Counted from the first letter of the stretch, positions 1 through 9,290 are shown. The stretch is DNA of 64,000 bases from Pandoraea pulmonicola (GCF_000815105.2 NZ_CP010310.2:3348001-3412000), one strand, 5' to 3'. Notes: a model not told the origin generated them from the sequence alone. Translations and numbers: made by a program.

Positions 1-879
1 TTTCATCGAGGGGGATGTTGAACCAACGCTACCTGCGCTCTGGGGCGCTGCCCGCTTTCCCGCTCCGCGTGATTCCAGAAGCGACTGTTGTCGAACCGAG
101 CTCGACGGCATGCAGTCCGACGCTCCGGCACCGGCCTGCGGCGCCAATGTTGCATTCACATATGTCGGCACCCGTTCGTGTATTGGCGCAGGTGTTTCAA
201 CGGGCAGCGGGCGTTCGGTCGACCTTGATGGCATATCGGCAAGAGCTTGGGCATTGACACGCCGCTCAACGCTGGCCTGAACAGCCTCAAACCTGCTCAA
301 GAGTTCCGATGTTTCGGGCGACGGCGGCTGCCGAAGAAAGTTCAGGAGGGCACTCACTGCTCGGTCATCGATAGGCGTTTTCGTTCGCCCGTCAATCCGA
401 CGTGTCTGGCGCACCAGGCACACATCGGCGCCAACAGTAGTCGGCCGCGTTGATGTTGGCGTTGCCTGGCTCACGATCCCCAAGGCTCGTCCGGCGCCCG
501 TCCTCGCTCTGGGGGAAGGCGGGAGTGGGCCCAAGCTCGATGGCGCACGGGAACGACCGTCAGCCAGTTGCACTTCACGCACATCGGTGCCAAGGGTGGA
601 CGACGGCTTTGAAGTTGATGCCGAGGTCAAGGTTGCCACGGGGAACTGGGGGCCCAAGGCCTCAGCGCCTGAAACAGGACGCATTCTTTATCTCACAGGA
701 GCTTTTTTCGATCGCGACGTACCTATCATCGCTGCGGTTCGCCGCATGCTTCTGATTGTTGCAGAGGCTCGCCAACCATACATGCACAAATCGCTCTTTC
801 GGCATTCAGTAGCGGCGATGACTGGTTCGACGTAGTACGCTGCGGGCAGAATGGTGCTTATGCAACGGAAAGGCCGCCT
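1..879. other. gene-poor left edge, no supportable gene
   Basis: Only short overlapping open frames occur here and none has a convincing ribosome binding site, composition or recognisable family. A short stretch near 788-807 (aaatcgctctttcggcatt) recurs near 9402-9420 beside a transposase remnant, so part of this stretch may be decayed mobile DNA. Nothing else is supportable. Confidence 0.5.
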
Positions 880-1776
880 ATGAAAGTCGCTCCAATAGCC
901 CTCGTACTCGCTTCGCTTGCCTATCTCGCTCCGACCCATGCCGCTGGCATTCAGGATAGAAATGACCTGTCAGGCTATCTGATAAGCCATGGCGCCCTTG
1001 TTCTCCCCTACACCCTGGATTCCGACGGACAGATGAATGCGGGGGCCGTGCTGTGCTCCAGCGCACAAAAGTGCCTTGGGAGTTCGTTGCAGTACGACTT
1101 GGGTGACCTTGACAACAACATCAACGATGAACTGAAAGAAAATCTGTCGTTGACCGGCAATGAGAAAACCCTGAACAAATTATATTTAGGCCCACTTGCC
1201 CCGCTGTCCGACCTTCCAATTTCCTTCAGAAATAGAAAGGGACAAGGAAGCTATATTGGCGCACGATGGATGGAGAAACTCGCCTTGTGGTTCAACTTCG
1301 GAGCGCGAGAGGTGTACGGGAACGTACAGCCCGGGACCTTTGAAGGCTACATGAAGGAAAGCGAGCTTCACTACAGGATGATTCCTCTGAAGACCTTCGA
1401 TGCGTACAGGTATCTCATCGTCTCGATCAACGGAAAAACGCCGGTCAATTTCCTGATTGATACAGGCGCCCCCAGAAGCCTCATAGACAGAAATTACGCT
1501 GAGTCGCTGGGTCTCGGTGCAAGCAATAAGCAATGCTTGCGCATGAGTAGCCAAGCAGGAGAAACCCGAGCATGCCCAACCCACGACGTGGTGTCCCTGA
1601 AGGCGGAAAACGAACCGTTATCGGTCTATCTACCGGCAGGTTTTATTGAACTGGAGCTCAATTTCGTCGTCCCGCCGCTACACATCAAGGGCATTCTGGG
1701 AATGGACTGGCTTGAACGCAACGCCGCGATCATGTCCCTGCAGGAGGACAGGCTTTATGTACCTGCCATGAATTGA
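880..1776 (+). CDS. secreted retropepsin-like aspartyl protease
   Basis: This 298-residue protein begins with a clear Sec signal peptide (hydrophobic segment about residues 4-20, cleavage near THA-AG). Its C-terminal half carries the single-domain aspartyl protease signature: FLIDTGAPRSLID, with the catalytic Asp at about residue 194 in D-T-G-A, and a second hydrophobic-hydrophobic-Gly motif in ILGMDWL near residue 273. Proteins of this clan AA (retroviral-like) type act as dimers; this one should act in the periplasm or outside the cell. The first 170 residues match nothing I recognise. The ATG follows a GGAAAGG-type ribosome binding site. The gene stands alone between gene-poor stretches, so its substrate is unknown. 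The family call is fairly secure; the biological role is not. Confidence 0.72.
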   Translation: MKVAPIALVLASLAYLAPTHAAGIQDRNDLSGYLISHGALVLPYTLDSDGQMNAGAVLCSSAQKCLGSSLQYDLGDLDNNINDELKENLSLTGNEKTLNKLYLGPLAPLSDLPISFRNRKGQGSYIGARWMEKLALWFNFGAREVYGNVQPGTFEGYMKESELHYRMIPLKTFDAYRYLIVSINGKTPVNFLIDTGAPRSLIDRNYAESLGLGASNKQCLRMSSQAGETRACPTHDVVSLKAENEPLSVYLPAGFIELELNFVVPPLHIKGILGMDWLERNAAIMSLQEDRLYVPAMN

Positions 1777-1903
1777 GAAGATTGACATTCTCCCCACACC
1801 CGGGGGCGACGTAGCGCACCGTCGCAGTCGACGTGATCGCTCGAAACAACCGCCGCGAATGGAAGAATCGCGGCGGCCAGCACTACATCTGAAATCTCTC
1901 GAA
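1777..1903. other. intergenic, nothing recognised
   Basis: This short spacer follows the protease gene and leads into an AT-rich block. I see no gene, convincing terminator or repeat in it. Confidence 0.5.
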
Positions 1904-2290
1904 TTACTTGAATGTGAATTTCAATCCTATCGAGTCCATCTTCGTTATTAGAACCATCTCGGTAAGATACGAGCTTTCCCTTCGCCAATCCGATCTGCGC
2001 TTCTCTTCAATGATAAGCGTTAGAACAATTCCATTGATCGCGATCCCAGGATATTTAAAGTTTAGAGGAACCACACCCAACTGAAATTTATTCCATTCTT
2101 TGGGAACCCCAGCGATATATATCCCGTCCACCACAAACATCGCCTTCGAAAAATTCACTTATTTTATTCATCTTGCTTCATATCCGAACCCAGTCAGTTG
2201 GATTATTTACAAAAATCAACGCCCTACCTTCCGCAGAAAGATATTTTCCACTGGCAACGGCCCGAATGATAACCGCGCCCATGACTTCCC
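1904..2290 (-). pseudogene. decayed small ORFs of unknown function
   Basis: Two short reading pieces on the minus strand look protein-like. The downstream piece (2158 to 1904, GTG start) gives 84 residues including FVVDGIYIAGVPKEW and LTLIIEEKRR and ends in KFTFK. Upstream, in another frame, a piece of about 35 residues begins near 2281 (MGAVIIRAVASGKYL) and stops near 2178. The pieces are not in one frame, so this may be one gene broken by frameshift and stop changes, or two tiny genes. The composition is much more AT-rich than in the core genes. I recognise no family. The size and position beside secreted-protein genes would fit immunity-type proteins, but that is speculation. Confidence 0.3.
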
Positions 2291-2369
2291 CAATGAATTA
2301 CTGATTTCTCAAAAAAACAACAAAAATCACATCCCAATAATACAATACACATGAAACCGATTCAAACAA

Positions 2370-2560
2370 TACCCTTAATGTTTCCACATAAATACCAGAA
2401 ATACCAGAAATACCAAGAGATTGCCGCGAAAATCAACCAACTTGCCTTTAACTTTCTTTCCGAGAAAATCAGCGAACAGCCAAGGAACAGGACGGCTAAG
2501 TGGACATGAGCGTGTCGTTCGTTGCCAAGCGACTCATGAGCGAAATGTAGTAGACGAAAC
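2370..2560. repeat. diverged repeat, copy 1
   Basis: This stretch resembles 4760-4930. Both run from a short AT-rich ataccaagagattg-like block, through a gaaaat-rich block, into a GC-richer block around acaggacggc and gtggacatg. In both copies the repeat lies between decayed minus-strand ORFs on the left and a plus-strand gene on the right. In the second copy a short frame reads QDGFVDMGMSSF; here it is broken by a stop. It may be a remnant of a lost gene or transposase. Confidence 0.4.
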
Positions 2561-2616
2561 CTGGGCAGGCCTTAATCTATAAGCAGCGCCTATCAATTTT
2601 CAGAAGGTGAGCTGTC

Positions 2617-3093
2617 ATGCAGATCTTTAGAATTGGACATGATGTCCGAGCATATGCGCGAGACCATGGTGGCGTATCTCTTAGCAGTCAGCGCGCCGAG
2701 GACACCGAAATCGTTCGCAACATAATTCGTGATTTCTCAGGGAATGCGTACTTTCTGGATCGGGTGGGGGCAGCCATCATTTATCTACATCGGCAGCTGA
2801 ATTTCGAGGCCGACGGTATGGAGATAAGCGCATCGGGACTTGCCGCCGATCTTGCCGGAGCGGGAGATTCTTCGCCTGACAATGAACAACTGGAACGCAT
2901 GTCAGCGGCCCTTATTCGCCTATGCACTCACCGCCACGCCACATTTGACAATATCTTCTATGGCGAATCGCACCTTCCGCGTCATATCGCAGAAATCATG
3001 CGAGATTTGGTGGACTTGGTGAGCGTTGCTTACTGTCGATCAGTGACAGAGAGGCTCGGCGACTCTTCAGCATCGGTCTGCCACAACGTCTGA
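2617..3093 (+). CDS. hypothetical protein, 158 residues
   Basis: The ATG has a good ribosome binding site (AAGGTGAG, 7 bases upstream), and the frame is open for 158 codons with ordinary amino-acid composition, so I take it as a real gene. The protein is predicted to be soluble and mostly helical and has no signal peptide. It has a run of charged and amphipathic helices and a few cysteines near the C-terminus (CTHRH, YCRS, VCHNV). I do not recognise the family. It lies immediately left of a broken effector copy, so a role in the same accessory block is possible but unsupported. Confidence 0.5.
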   Translation: MQIFRIGHDVRAYARDHGGVSLSSQRAEDTEIVRNIIRDFSGNAYFLDRVGAAIIYLHRQLNFEADGMEISASGLAADLAGAGDSSPDNEQLERMSAALIRLCTHRHATFDNIFYGESHLPRHIAEIMRDLVDLVSVAYCRSVTERLGDSSASVCHNV

Positions 3094-3133
3094 TCGCACG
3101 GCGATCTCGCTCGACGAGATCATTCAAGTATTT

Positions 3134-3343
3134 CTATTGGCACAGCTTGATGTCCTTGCCAGTACCGGCGATCCGGGCAAGCAAGACAGCAGTGTTACCC
3201 CCACTCTTGCGGATAGTGATTTTCTCGGGCTCACCATTGAGATCGATGGTCCGAACAAAGCAACGCCGGGCGGCAGTAGGTTTTGAGCGCCCAGCGATAC
3301 ACAACGGAGTGATCGACCCAGCCAACCGATCCGATACGTTCCT
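3134..3343 (-). pseudogene. possible C-terminal remnant of an unknown gene
   Basis: A minus-strand frame ending at 3134 reads plausibly as a protein C-terminus (VRTIDLNGEPEKITIRKSGG, then LLARIAGTGKDIKLCQ). Continued upstream, the frame runs into DNA homologous to the SKWP effector leader (from about 3344). Any original 5' part has therefore been replaced or lost. I recognise no family, and a chance open frame cannot be excluded. Confidence 0.25.
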
Positions 3344-4190
3344 ATCCAGCCTCGACTGATAAAGATCTGAGAGGATTTCCCATTTGTGGACGTTGGGCAC
3401 TTTTAGCCAATTCCGTCCGACCTCGCCAACTACACATGCCACGTATCACCGCGCTATCCCCGCCCCCATCCTGGCAGCAAACTCAAGGAGGGGATGCCGA
3501 AAACGACCTGCGCCCGTTGACGGACGATCTCCCGTCAGAAAGCAGGTGCGCGAGGTCTCGCCCTCGTCATCAAACTTGGGGGCATACAAACTCGGTGGAC
3601 GGACGACCTCATCCGCGTGCTCGCCACATCGCTTGGCAAAAGCGTCTCACGGCCTCCCAGTGGACGAGCCGCTGGCGTCCCAAGGAACCTCATCCCGCCC
3701 CTTGGAGCGTCAGGAAGCCTCATTTGGACCGCAACGGCGCAGTAGCTTCGCCCAGAATGTCGAGCGGGCGGGTTCTGTGGGTGCGTAGAGACAGACGTGG
3801 TTCGGACAACGTGGCCCTGGAGGCTCGGGGCAGCACCGCTTCGGTGGACATCAAATAGAACGAGACGAGCGGACCAGCGATGGAGACACGCTTCCGACAC
3901 TACACAACCGCTTGCGCGACGGAGCGTTTACAGAAAACACCAGGTTGATGGACGACCACCTGAAGCGTCTTGTAGAGCAATCTCAAAGGCTCAGCGAGGA
4001 GGCGCGAAGCGCGTGCATCAGTGATGTGGGGCAATGTCTGCAAAACGAAGCCTGGTTTGGTCAGTCGCGAGGCGGGGCAACGGCCCATGTGGCAAACAAG
4101 CTGAGCAAGTTTTCCGGAGTGGCGGATTGCGCTGCCGGCCTTGGCGCGATTGCCACCCGGTTGGACACGCGGAATTTGAGGGGCGCGCAT
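3344..4190 (+). pseudogene. truncated, frameshifted copy of SKWP-repeat effector 5' region
   Basis: This stretch is a diverged but obvious duplicate of 12093-12937, covering the leader and the N-terminal part of the intact SKWP effector. The copy starts at ATG 3436 (MPRITALSPPPSWQQTQGG against MPRITAPSLPPSWQQTQGG). It loses one base just after that, continues in another frame (KRPAPVDGRSPVRKQVREV), meets a TAG near 3786 and resumes in frame as LMDDHLKRLVEQSQ at about 3950. Similarity stops around NLRG, just before the SKWP repeats would begin, so no repeat array remains. It cannot make the effector. It is useful because the shared sequence upstream of both ATGs marks conserved leader DNA. Confidence 0.85.
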
Positions 4191-4235
4191 AGGATACCGC
4201 GACACATATCCATACGCGCGCCAGCGCTCAACTCG

Positions 4236-4742
4236 CTATAGTTCTTTACTATCCCATCTGTACGACATTACATAATATGTTTTAGTTTTAGCCGCGATAG
4301 AAAAATAAATTTCATTAAATGGCGATGGGAGTTCACTCGGATTATAGGTTCCTTCCATTACAAGACTTGACGAAGATATCCCTTGTTCAAATGTGGCAAG
4401 ATCCGCATCATTCGGATCATATAGATAAATACGCCCACCAGCATTTTTGTTGAATACCCGTATCATCTGCGGCACAACACCCGCTGCTATGGGGGCTCCC
4501 ATCAACGTCAAGTATGTGTATGAATTATCAGCTATCGGAAACTCTGGATAGTATTAGTTATCGACTGGAATTAGCCTGGGAATTGCCTGCCCTGCATTAA
4601 TGCCATTGGAAACTTTCTGCCCCACATAATTAAGATTATCCGCCTCTACAAATCCGGTAATCTCCTCACCATCTATAACTCTCCCCTCGCCCCAAACATC
4701 GAGAATATATCCCATAAATTTCTCCATTATTGAGTTACGCAA
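4236..4742 (-). pseudogene. unknown small protein split by an in-frame TAA
   Basis: Two minus-strand frames, 4742-4554 (62 residues, MRNSIMEKFMGYILDVWGEG) and 4511-4236 (91 residues, ending SYRWDSKEL), are in the same reading frame. They are separated only by a TAA at 4554-4556 and 14 further sense codons (YYPEFPIADNSYTY). Read through, they give one coherent protein of about 168 residues. The simplest view is a recent nonsense mutation; translation of the first part alone, or readthrough, cannot be excluded. The gene is AT-rich compared with the core and lies next to a halovibrin-like gene. I do not recognise the family. Confidence 0.5.
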
Positions 4743-4759
4743 TAAGCTTGAATGGTATT

Positions 4760-4930
4760 CTCAATACTCCGGAACAAATACTAGCAATACTAAGAGGTTG
4801 TTTCGAAAATAATCATGCTAGATTTTATTTACCCCAGAAGATCGTCGAACAGGCACGGGACAGGACGGCTTCGTGGACATGGGCATGTCGTCGTTCGCAT
4901 CGAGCCGCCAGGCGGCTGAGCGAGTGGAGC
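4760..4930. repeat. diverged repeat, copy 2
   Basis: This is the partner of 2370-2560 (see there). The GC-rich right part holds a short plus-strand frame reading QDGFVDMGMSSFASS that stays open for a few dozen codons and leads toward the halovibrin-like gene. It has no start signal of its own. Confidence 0.4.
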
Positions 4931-5062
4931 GATGGTGCACGCAGTCTTCGATAGCCCGAAGGCGCAGATGCGACGAGTCGTGAAGTTCGCCCAAACATGG
5001 CCGAGCAGTCGCCACATTCGCACAGCGACGCAGAAATGCCACCCGATGACGAAGAGGCATTC

Positions 5063-6028
5063 ATGAAAATAATATTCCAAGTCCTGCTGACGCTATCCCT
5101 GTTTGGACAGGTTTCCGTCTATGCCGCTGACAGCCCCACCTTCAAGAGCATGCGAAATGTGGACAGGAATATCTTCGGGAAATACGTGGAAGGAAGAATG
5201 TCCGAAGCTTTCGATGGCAGACTGGCAACAATCTACCCATGCGGCGACAGGCCAGCTTACTATTGCCAGGGATTGATGGTCACGGCCTTCGAGGCCAACT
5301 CAACGTACTGGATGGACCCCAAAACCAAGAGGCTATCCTATACGTACTTCAGGAAAGACATCGCGACACCGCTATATGGATCTGCCGGCCTGGCGCTGTG
5401 GCCTCAAGCTTCCGTAGATCACGATTTCCCCAAAAACGGGCCGAACCAGCAGGCGTTCACCCCAGTCTATCGGTGTGCTTTTCCCAACGATGGCAATACA
5501 GACTCGCGCAGCGATAACGGATGCGGAGAAATTGCAAACGAAGTAGACAGCGCACCGTGTGCAAGCCTGGGCATTACTACGGCTCAACAGTGGCTGGACA
5601 AATATGGGAACTTGGTAGACTGGGACTTTTGCGGATTCACGCTGAATCACGCAGACGGCTCCGATAAGACGGGCATGGACGTCGTGATCCAGATCGACGC
5701 CACCCTGAAGAGGCTCGGTAAGTTCATATCTTTCCCCTGGAACGAAATTGTCGCAGAACCGTGGCCGTCGAATGAGGCCGGACGTATTCCACTGATGGCA
5801 TTCTTCTCGCTCCCCGATCCAGGCTCGACAAAGACACACAGTGCAAGTCTGAGCCACCGCGCATCCTTGGCTACGGCGCAAGCACAGCAAAAGAAATACT
5901 ACGACCTTACCAATATCTTCGTCCCCATCATCGAAATATCCTCGGCAAGTGCGACGGCGATCTTTGTCTATCGAGACGAGGATCAGGCACCAGGCATCCC
6001 CGACTTGGTTACCGTGTTCCCGCAATGA
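5063..6028 (+). CDS. secreted halovibrin (HvnA)-like protein
   Basis: This 321-residue protein has a Sec signal peptide (MKIIFQVLLTLSLFGQVSVYA, cut before ADSP). The start at 5063 is chosen because it gives the signal peptide directly and has GAGG 8 bases upstream. The mature part carries features I recall from halovibrin-family proteins: YPCGDRPAYYCQGLM, a SYTYFRKD segment, CAFPNDGNTDSR, NGCGE, GITTAQQWLDKYG and a C-terminal FVPIIEI segment, with paired cysteines suited to disulfides. HvnA of Vibrio fischeri is a secreted NAD-glycohydrolase, so NAD hydrolysis outside the cell or in a host is the inferred activity. The gene converges with an ADP-ribosyltransferase-like toxin gene only 113 bases away. 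The family assignment rests on motif recall, not on a search. Confidence 0.6.
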   Translation: MKIIFQVLLTLSLFGQVSVYAADSPTFKSMRNVDRNIFGKYVEGRMSEAFDGRLATIYPCGDRPAYYCQGLMVTAFEANSTYWMDPKTKRLSYTYFRKDIATPLYGSAGLALWPQASVDHDFPKNGPNQQAFTPVYRCAFPNDGNTDSRSDNGCGEIANEVDSAPCASLGITTAQQWLDKYGNLVDWDFCGFTLNHADGSDKTGMDVVIQIDATLKRLGKFISFPWNEIVAEPWPSNEAGRIPLMAFFSLPDPGSTKTHSASLSHRASLATAQAQQKKYYDLTNIFVPIIEISSASATAIFVYRDEDQAPGIPDLVTVFPQ

Positions 6029-6141
6029 CGAGTCGGACGTGAGATCTACTGCCAGGATAGGATAAACGCCTCGCCTGAAGTGTGCCCGGAAATGTCAAGC
6101 GGCAATTCCGGGCGCTCACTGCTAAAAACACGGCAGATTCA
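6029..6141. other. short convergent spacer
   Basis: These 113 bases separate the convergent halovibrin-like and toxin genes. A hairpin-like pair (gcccggaa / ttccgggc, about 6086-6114) is visible and could help termination, but it lacks a T-run. Confidence 0.3.
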
Positions 6142-8832
6142 CTACACTTGCACCTCACTTACCAAATTCTGGGGTATTTTTCCAAAGTTCGCCACATAGA
6201 AAATCTCATCTTCCTTGGTAATAAATACCTGATAACAAGCATCTATTAACTGCTCCTCGGTAAGCTTCCCCTCCTCAACCAATCGAGGACCATCGTATTT
6301 TATAATTCCCTCAATTCGCCTAAACGGATTCTCTCCGTTTGGCTTATTAATTTTAAAAAGAGCGTATCCCCTATCTCTATTTTCCGTCATAAAATGCATA
6401 GATACCTCCTGCTTCCCCGAAAGCGAGGCAGCCTTGGCTTTTACTCCTGTCTCGCTCGCGGTGTGAATAATAGCCGAAACCAAGACATCGTCCTGCGTTG
6501 CGTGCGCCGGACCTGTGAAACCAACCTCCTTATAACTCACCCCACCAACACCACCTCCCCCCGGGCGAGGCTGAGCTCGATATACAACATCAGGCAATTC
6601 AAGGTCAGCCCTACTATCAATAAATTTCTTTAAACCGGCTTCAGTCACATATGGATCTTTAAATTTCACATCAACTTTTTTGTAAATTTCATCAAGATAC
6701 CTCGCTCTACCGGGAGCGGGACCAACCCGCGAGGGCCGCCAATTGAAGCCGCAGTTGCCGAAAGCCCCTCTCTTGCAACGCAGCACGTCCGCCCCATCAG
6801 GGTTTTTTATTTTTTTAAGTTCCGTCAGCGGAAGATCCCCTCCTTTTATTCTATTCAAATTGAAGCTCGTAAAAGGAGGTGAAACAAAATCAAGAAGCTC
6901 GCCCCCCACCTTCCTCGCCAAACTAGAGATTTTTATACTTTCCTTGAACGAACGAAAGGCTGCCAAAGTTCCCTTCCCAGCAGCGAGTGTGGCTCTGGCG
7001 TTCGCGAGCCCACCTCTAAGAGTACTGACACCGATCTTACCTATTGCGGTGAGCGTAAGGCCCACATCGATCAAATCCAATGCAATATCCCCGATCTCAA
7101 CCTGATGACCAGGATCATTTATGCCACCGATGATCTGATCATAGAATGGAATCATCAGAGAGAATATCTTGTCGATGGCATCCTTTCCATCGTTCCCTTC
7201 TTTGAATGATTTTATGGAGTGCTTCACCTCCTCCCGGATTTGACCCTCCATTACCTCTTTGACCGCCTTGCCATTAAGGGCCATGAAAAATCCAATCTCC
7301 GTGCCCTTGTCAACAATGAAGTTGGCGATCGAGCAGGCTCCGAGATTGCTTGCTTGGCATTCCGGCGAAAATGGATTATCGTGCGTTGCAAACGGAATCC
7401 CCATGGCGCTCAGGATTTCACGATTACTGAATTTCACTTCCAAGAGCCTTCCCCAACTTTCCGTCTCCCACCCAGGATATTTCCGAGTAATAATTTTAAA
7501 CTCCCCCTTTGGCCCAATAACTCCAAAATGCGCATCTTCCTGCGAACCTCCAAATGGGAATATAAAGGCCGCCGGATTTTTATTCGTCAATGGGATATTT
7601 GTCGGATAGACACGTATGGATGGATTATCCCCCTTGGGTTTTAGGGTATTAAGAGAAACACCCCTGACAATCCTTGCACTCCTGATAGGATATTCCATCT
7701 CAAGTGGACTAAGACCAGCCATCCCCGCATTTGAAATGGCCTTTGCCGTAGCAAATCGATCAAGGTGCTTTTCGATGTAATCAACAAACTGCGCGTAATA
7801 CAGTTTTGTCGCTCTCGCATTTATTTGAGCGACCTCCCCAGCACCCCCGCCGGGCGTGAACTTATACTTCATTCGCTCAAAGACAGACATATTCTTTTCC
7901 AGATCCTCTTTAATCTGGTGCCAAGTTTTGAATCCAGAAGGAGGTGGTGGTGGGTTTAAGGCAAGATCCCATGCCTCTTTGAAGATCTCGAGGCATCTCT
8001 CTTCGTTTACAGCGCGCTTATCGCCACCATTTTCTGCGCACCAAGTTATTGCCTCTTCTTTCCACAGCGCCAAGTCGGCATCACTTACGAGATCGCTGTT
8101 GCCATTATTCCCCTCATTGGAGTGAATCTTGTTTGCGAAGGCCAATAGATCCGCATCGCTCACCCCATTCGCCGCCTCCCCCAGCAGATTTCGAATGGCC
8201 TTTTGTCTCGCGACAATTAGCGGATGCTCTTCCGTTTGAACGTCACTCGCCACTGCCTCGCGAGTAGCGTTTTTTTCGTCGACAGAGCGCTTGTGGGGTT
8301 GTGCTTGAAGGACGTTTGGCGTCGAATCACGACTTCGGGAATCGCTCACCAAGTGAGAGTCTTCAGAGACTGCATCGGTTAGAACAGGAACCGCACCGGT
8401 GACATTGGAGGAAGCGCTGGCATTTCGGTGGGAGTTTTCTTGCAATTCGACTAGTGTCGCGGGAGATTTCGGCTGCATGCCAGAGGCGTGCGCTTCACTG
8501 GAATTGCTTCTTTGTGCTCCGGGCCCGGCACTTTCCCTCGCCCTGGAGGCGAATTCGCCTGTTGCATCGTCATTAGACTTCGCACCAGGGTTACTTTTCG
8601 GCTTTATTGCATCACTCAACCTTCCGGGCGGATTCTTGAGGACTTCCGCTGCCTGTGCGACATACTGCCCGGCCAGCAAAAGCGCATATAGCGTCGCCGT
8701 TCGCGAAGAGTTTTGTACGCTGATGGGTGCGGCCTTGCTTCGACGGGATGGATGTGGGTTGTCATGCCTTGCAATATTGAAATTTCCGTTATTTCTTCTG
8801 TTAACACTTAGGATTGCCAAGTTTTGATTCAT
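6142..8832 (-). CDS. large toxin with probable C-terminal ADP-ribosyltransferase domain
   Basis: The 896-residue frame starts at an ATG behind a perfect AGGAGG. The N-terminus is long and basic, followed by a hydrophobic stretch (about residues 45-60, ending VAQA-AE) that could be a signal peptide with an extended n-region. Residues 65-290 are low-complexity and polar. A folded middle region follows, including a hydrophobic stretch near IGDIALDLIDVGLTLTAIG. The last 150 residues fit the R-S-E pattern of ADP-ribosyltransferases of the cholera/pertussis type: VVYRAQPRP (Arg about 752), an SLS-type serine segment near 803 and EDE near 874-876 followed by GKIPQNLV. The gene has lower GC than its surroundings, suggesting transfer. 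ADP-ribosylation is an inference from spacing and motifs. The export route (Sec or type III) is not settled. Confidence 0.55.
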   Translation of the reverse strand: MNQNLAILSVNRRNNGNFNIARHDNPHPSRRSKAAPISVQNSSRTATLYALLLAGQYVAQAAEVLKNPPGRLSDAIKPKSNPGAKSNDDATGEFASRARESAGPGAQRSNSSEAHASGMQPKSPATLVELQENSHRNASASSNVTGAVPVLTDAVSEDSHLVSDSRSRDSTPNVLQAQPHKRSVDEKNATREAVASDVQTEEHPLIVARQKAIRNLLGEAANGVSDADLLAFANKIHSNEGNNGNSDLVSDADLALWKEEAITWCAENGGDKRAVNEERCLEIFKEAWDLALNPPPPPSGFKTWHQIKEDLEKNMSVFERMKYKFTPGGGAGEVAQINARATKLYYAQFVDYIEKHLDRFATAKAISNAGMAGLSPLEMEYPIRSARIVRGVSLNTLKPKGDNPSIRVYPTNIPLTNKNPAAFIFPFGGSQEDAHFGVIGPKGEFKIITRKYPGWETESWGRLLEVKFSNREILSAMGIPFATHDNPFSPECQASNLGACSIANFIVDKGTEIGFFMALNGKAVKEVMEGQIREEVKHSIKSFKEGNDGKDAIDKIFSLMIPFYDQIIGGINDPGHQVEIGDIALDLIDVGLTLTAIGKIGVSTLRGGLANARATLAAGKGTLAAFRSFKESIKISSLARKVGGELLDFVSPPFTSFNLNRIKGGDLPLTELKKIKNPDGADVLRCKRGAFGNCGFNWRPSRVGPAPGRARYLDEIYKKVDVKFKDPYVTEAGLKKFIDSRADLELPDVVYRAQPRPGGGGVGGVSYKEVGFTGPAHATQDDVLVSAIIHTASETGVKAKAASLSGKQEVSMHFMTENRDRGYALFKINKPNGENPFRRIEGIIKYDGPRLVEEGKLTEEQLIDACYQVFITKEDEIFYVANFGKIPQNLVSEVQV

Positions 8833-8909
8833 GAATTCCTCCTATATTGCGGACGGCAGGTTAGATGCCTAGAGAAAAATAGACCTTGCAGGTGCGTTGC
8901 CAAGAATCG

Positions 8910-9290
8910 TCAACCAAAATCGTCGACGAAGCGTGAACAGATGATCGGGGCAGTGAGGGAGGCAGCACAACGTGAATGTCTAAACTCCGCTCGAAACGAA
9001 TGCGCAGTTTTCCGAAACCGACAAACCAGGCATGCGTGCGCTCGATTAGCCAGCGATGCAGCCTGTGCCACTCCTTGCTTTCCACTCTGCGACCTGCGAT
9101 GCGAGCCGTGATGCCATGCAGCTTCAGGCGACGCCGACAGCGAGCGGAGTCGTAGTCCTTCCCACGGAATATCGATTTGCGGAGCGTGCGGGTTGCCGTT
9201 TGATGCGGCGCGGTCGTCCACCGTCCGGCGTCGGCCGCCCATGGATGGGGATGTGAAGGCTGGAATCAAGGCTTAGCGCCGCCCCTAATT
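8910..9290 (-). pseudogene. IS5-family transposase remnant
   Basis: Minus-strand reading pieces in two or three frames together match the C-terminal end of an IS5-type (IS427-group style) transposase. One frame gives HRWLIERTHAWFVGFGKLRI with RFERSLDIH, and after a frameshift another ends ICSRFVDDFG. Upstream pieces resemble the GKDYDSARC region before the catalytic Glu. The 5' half and the terminal repeats are missing or unrecognisable. It is a dead insertion-sequence scrap just upstream of the ADP-ribosyltransferase-like gene. Confidence 0.7.
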
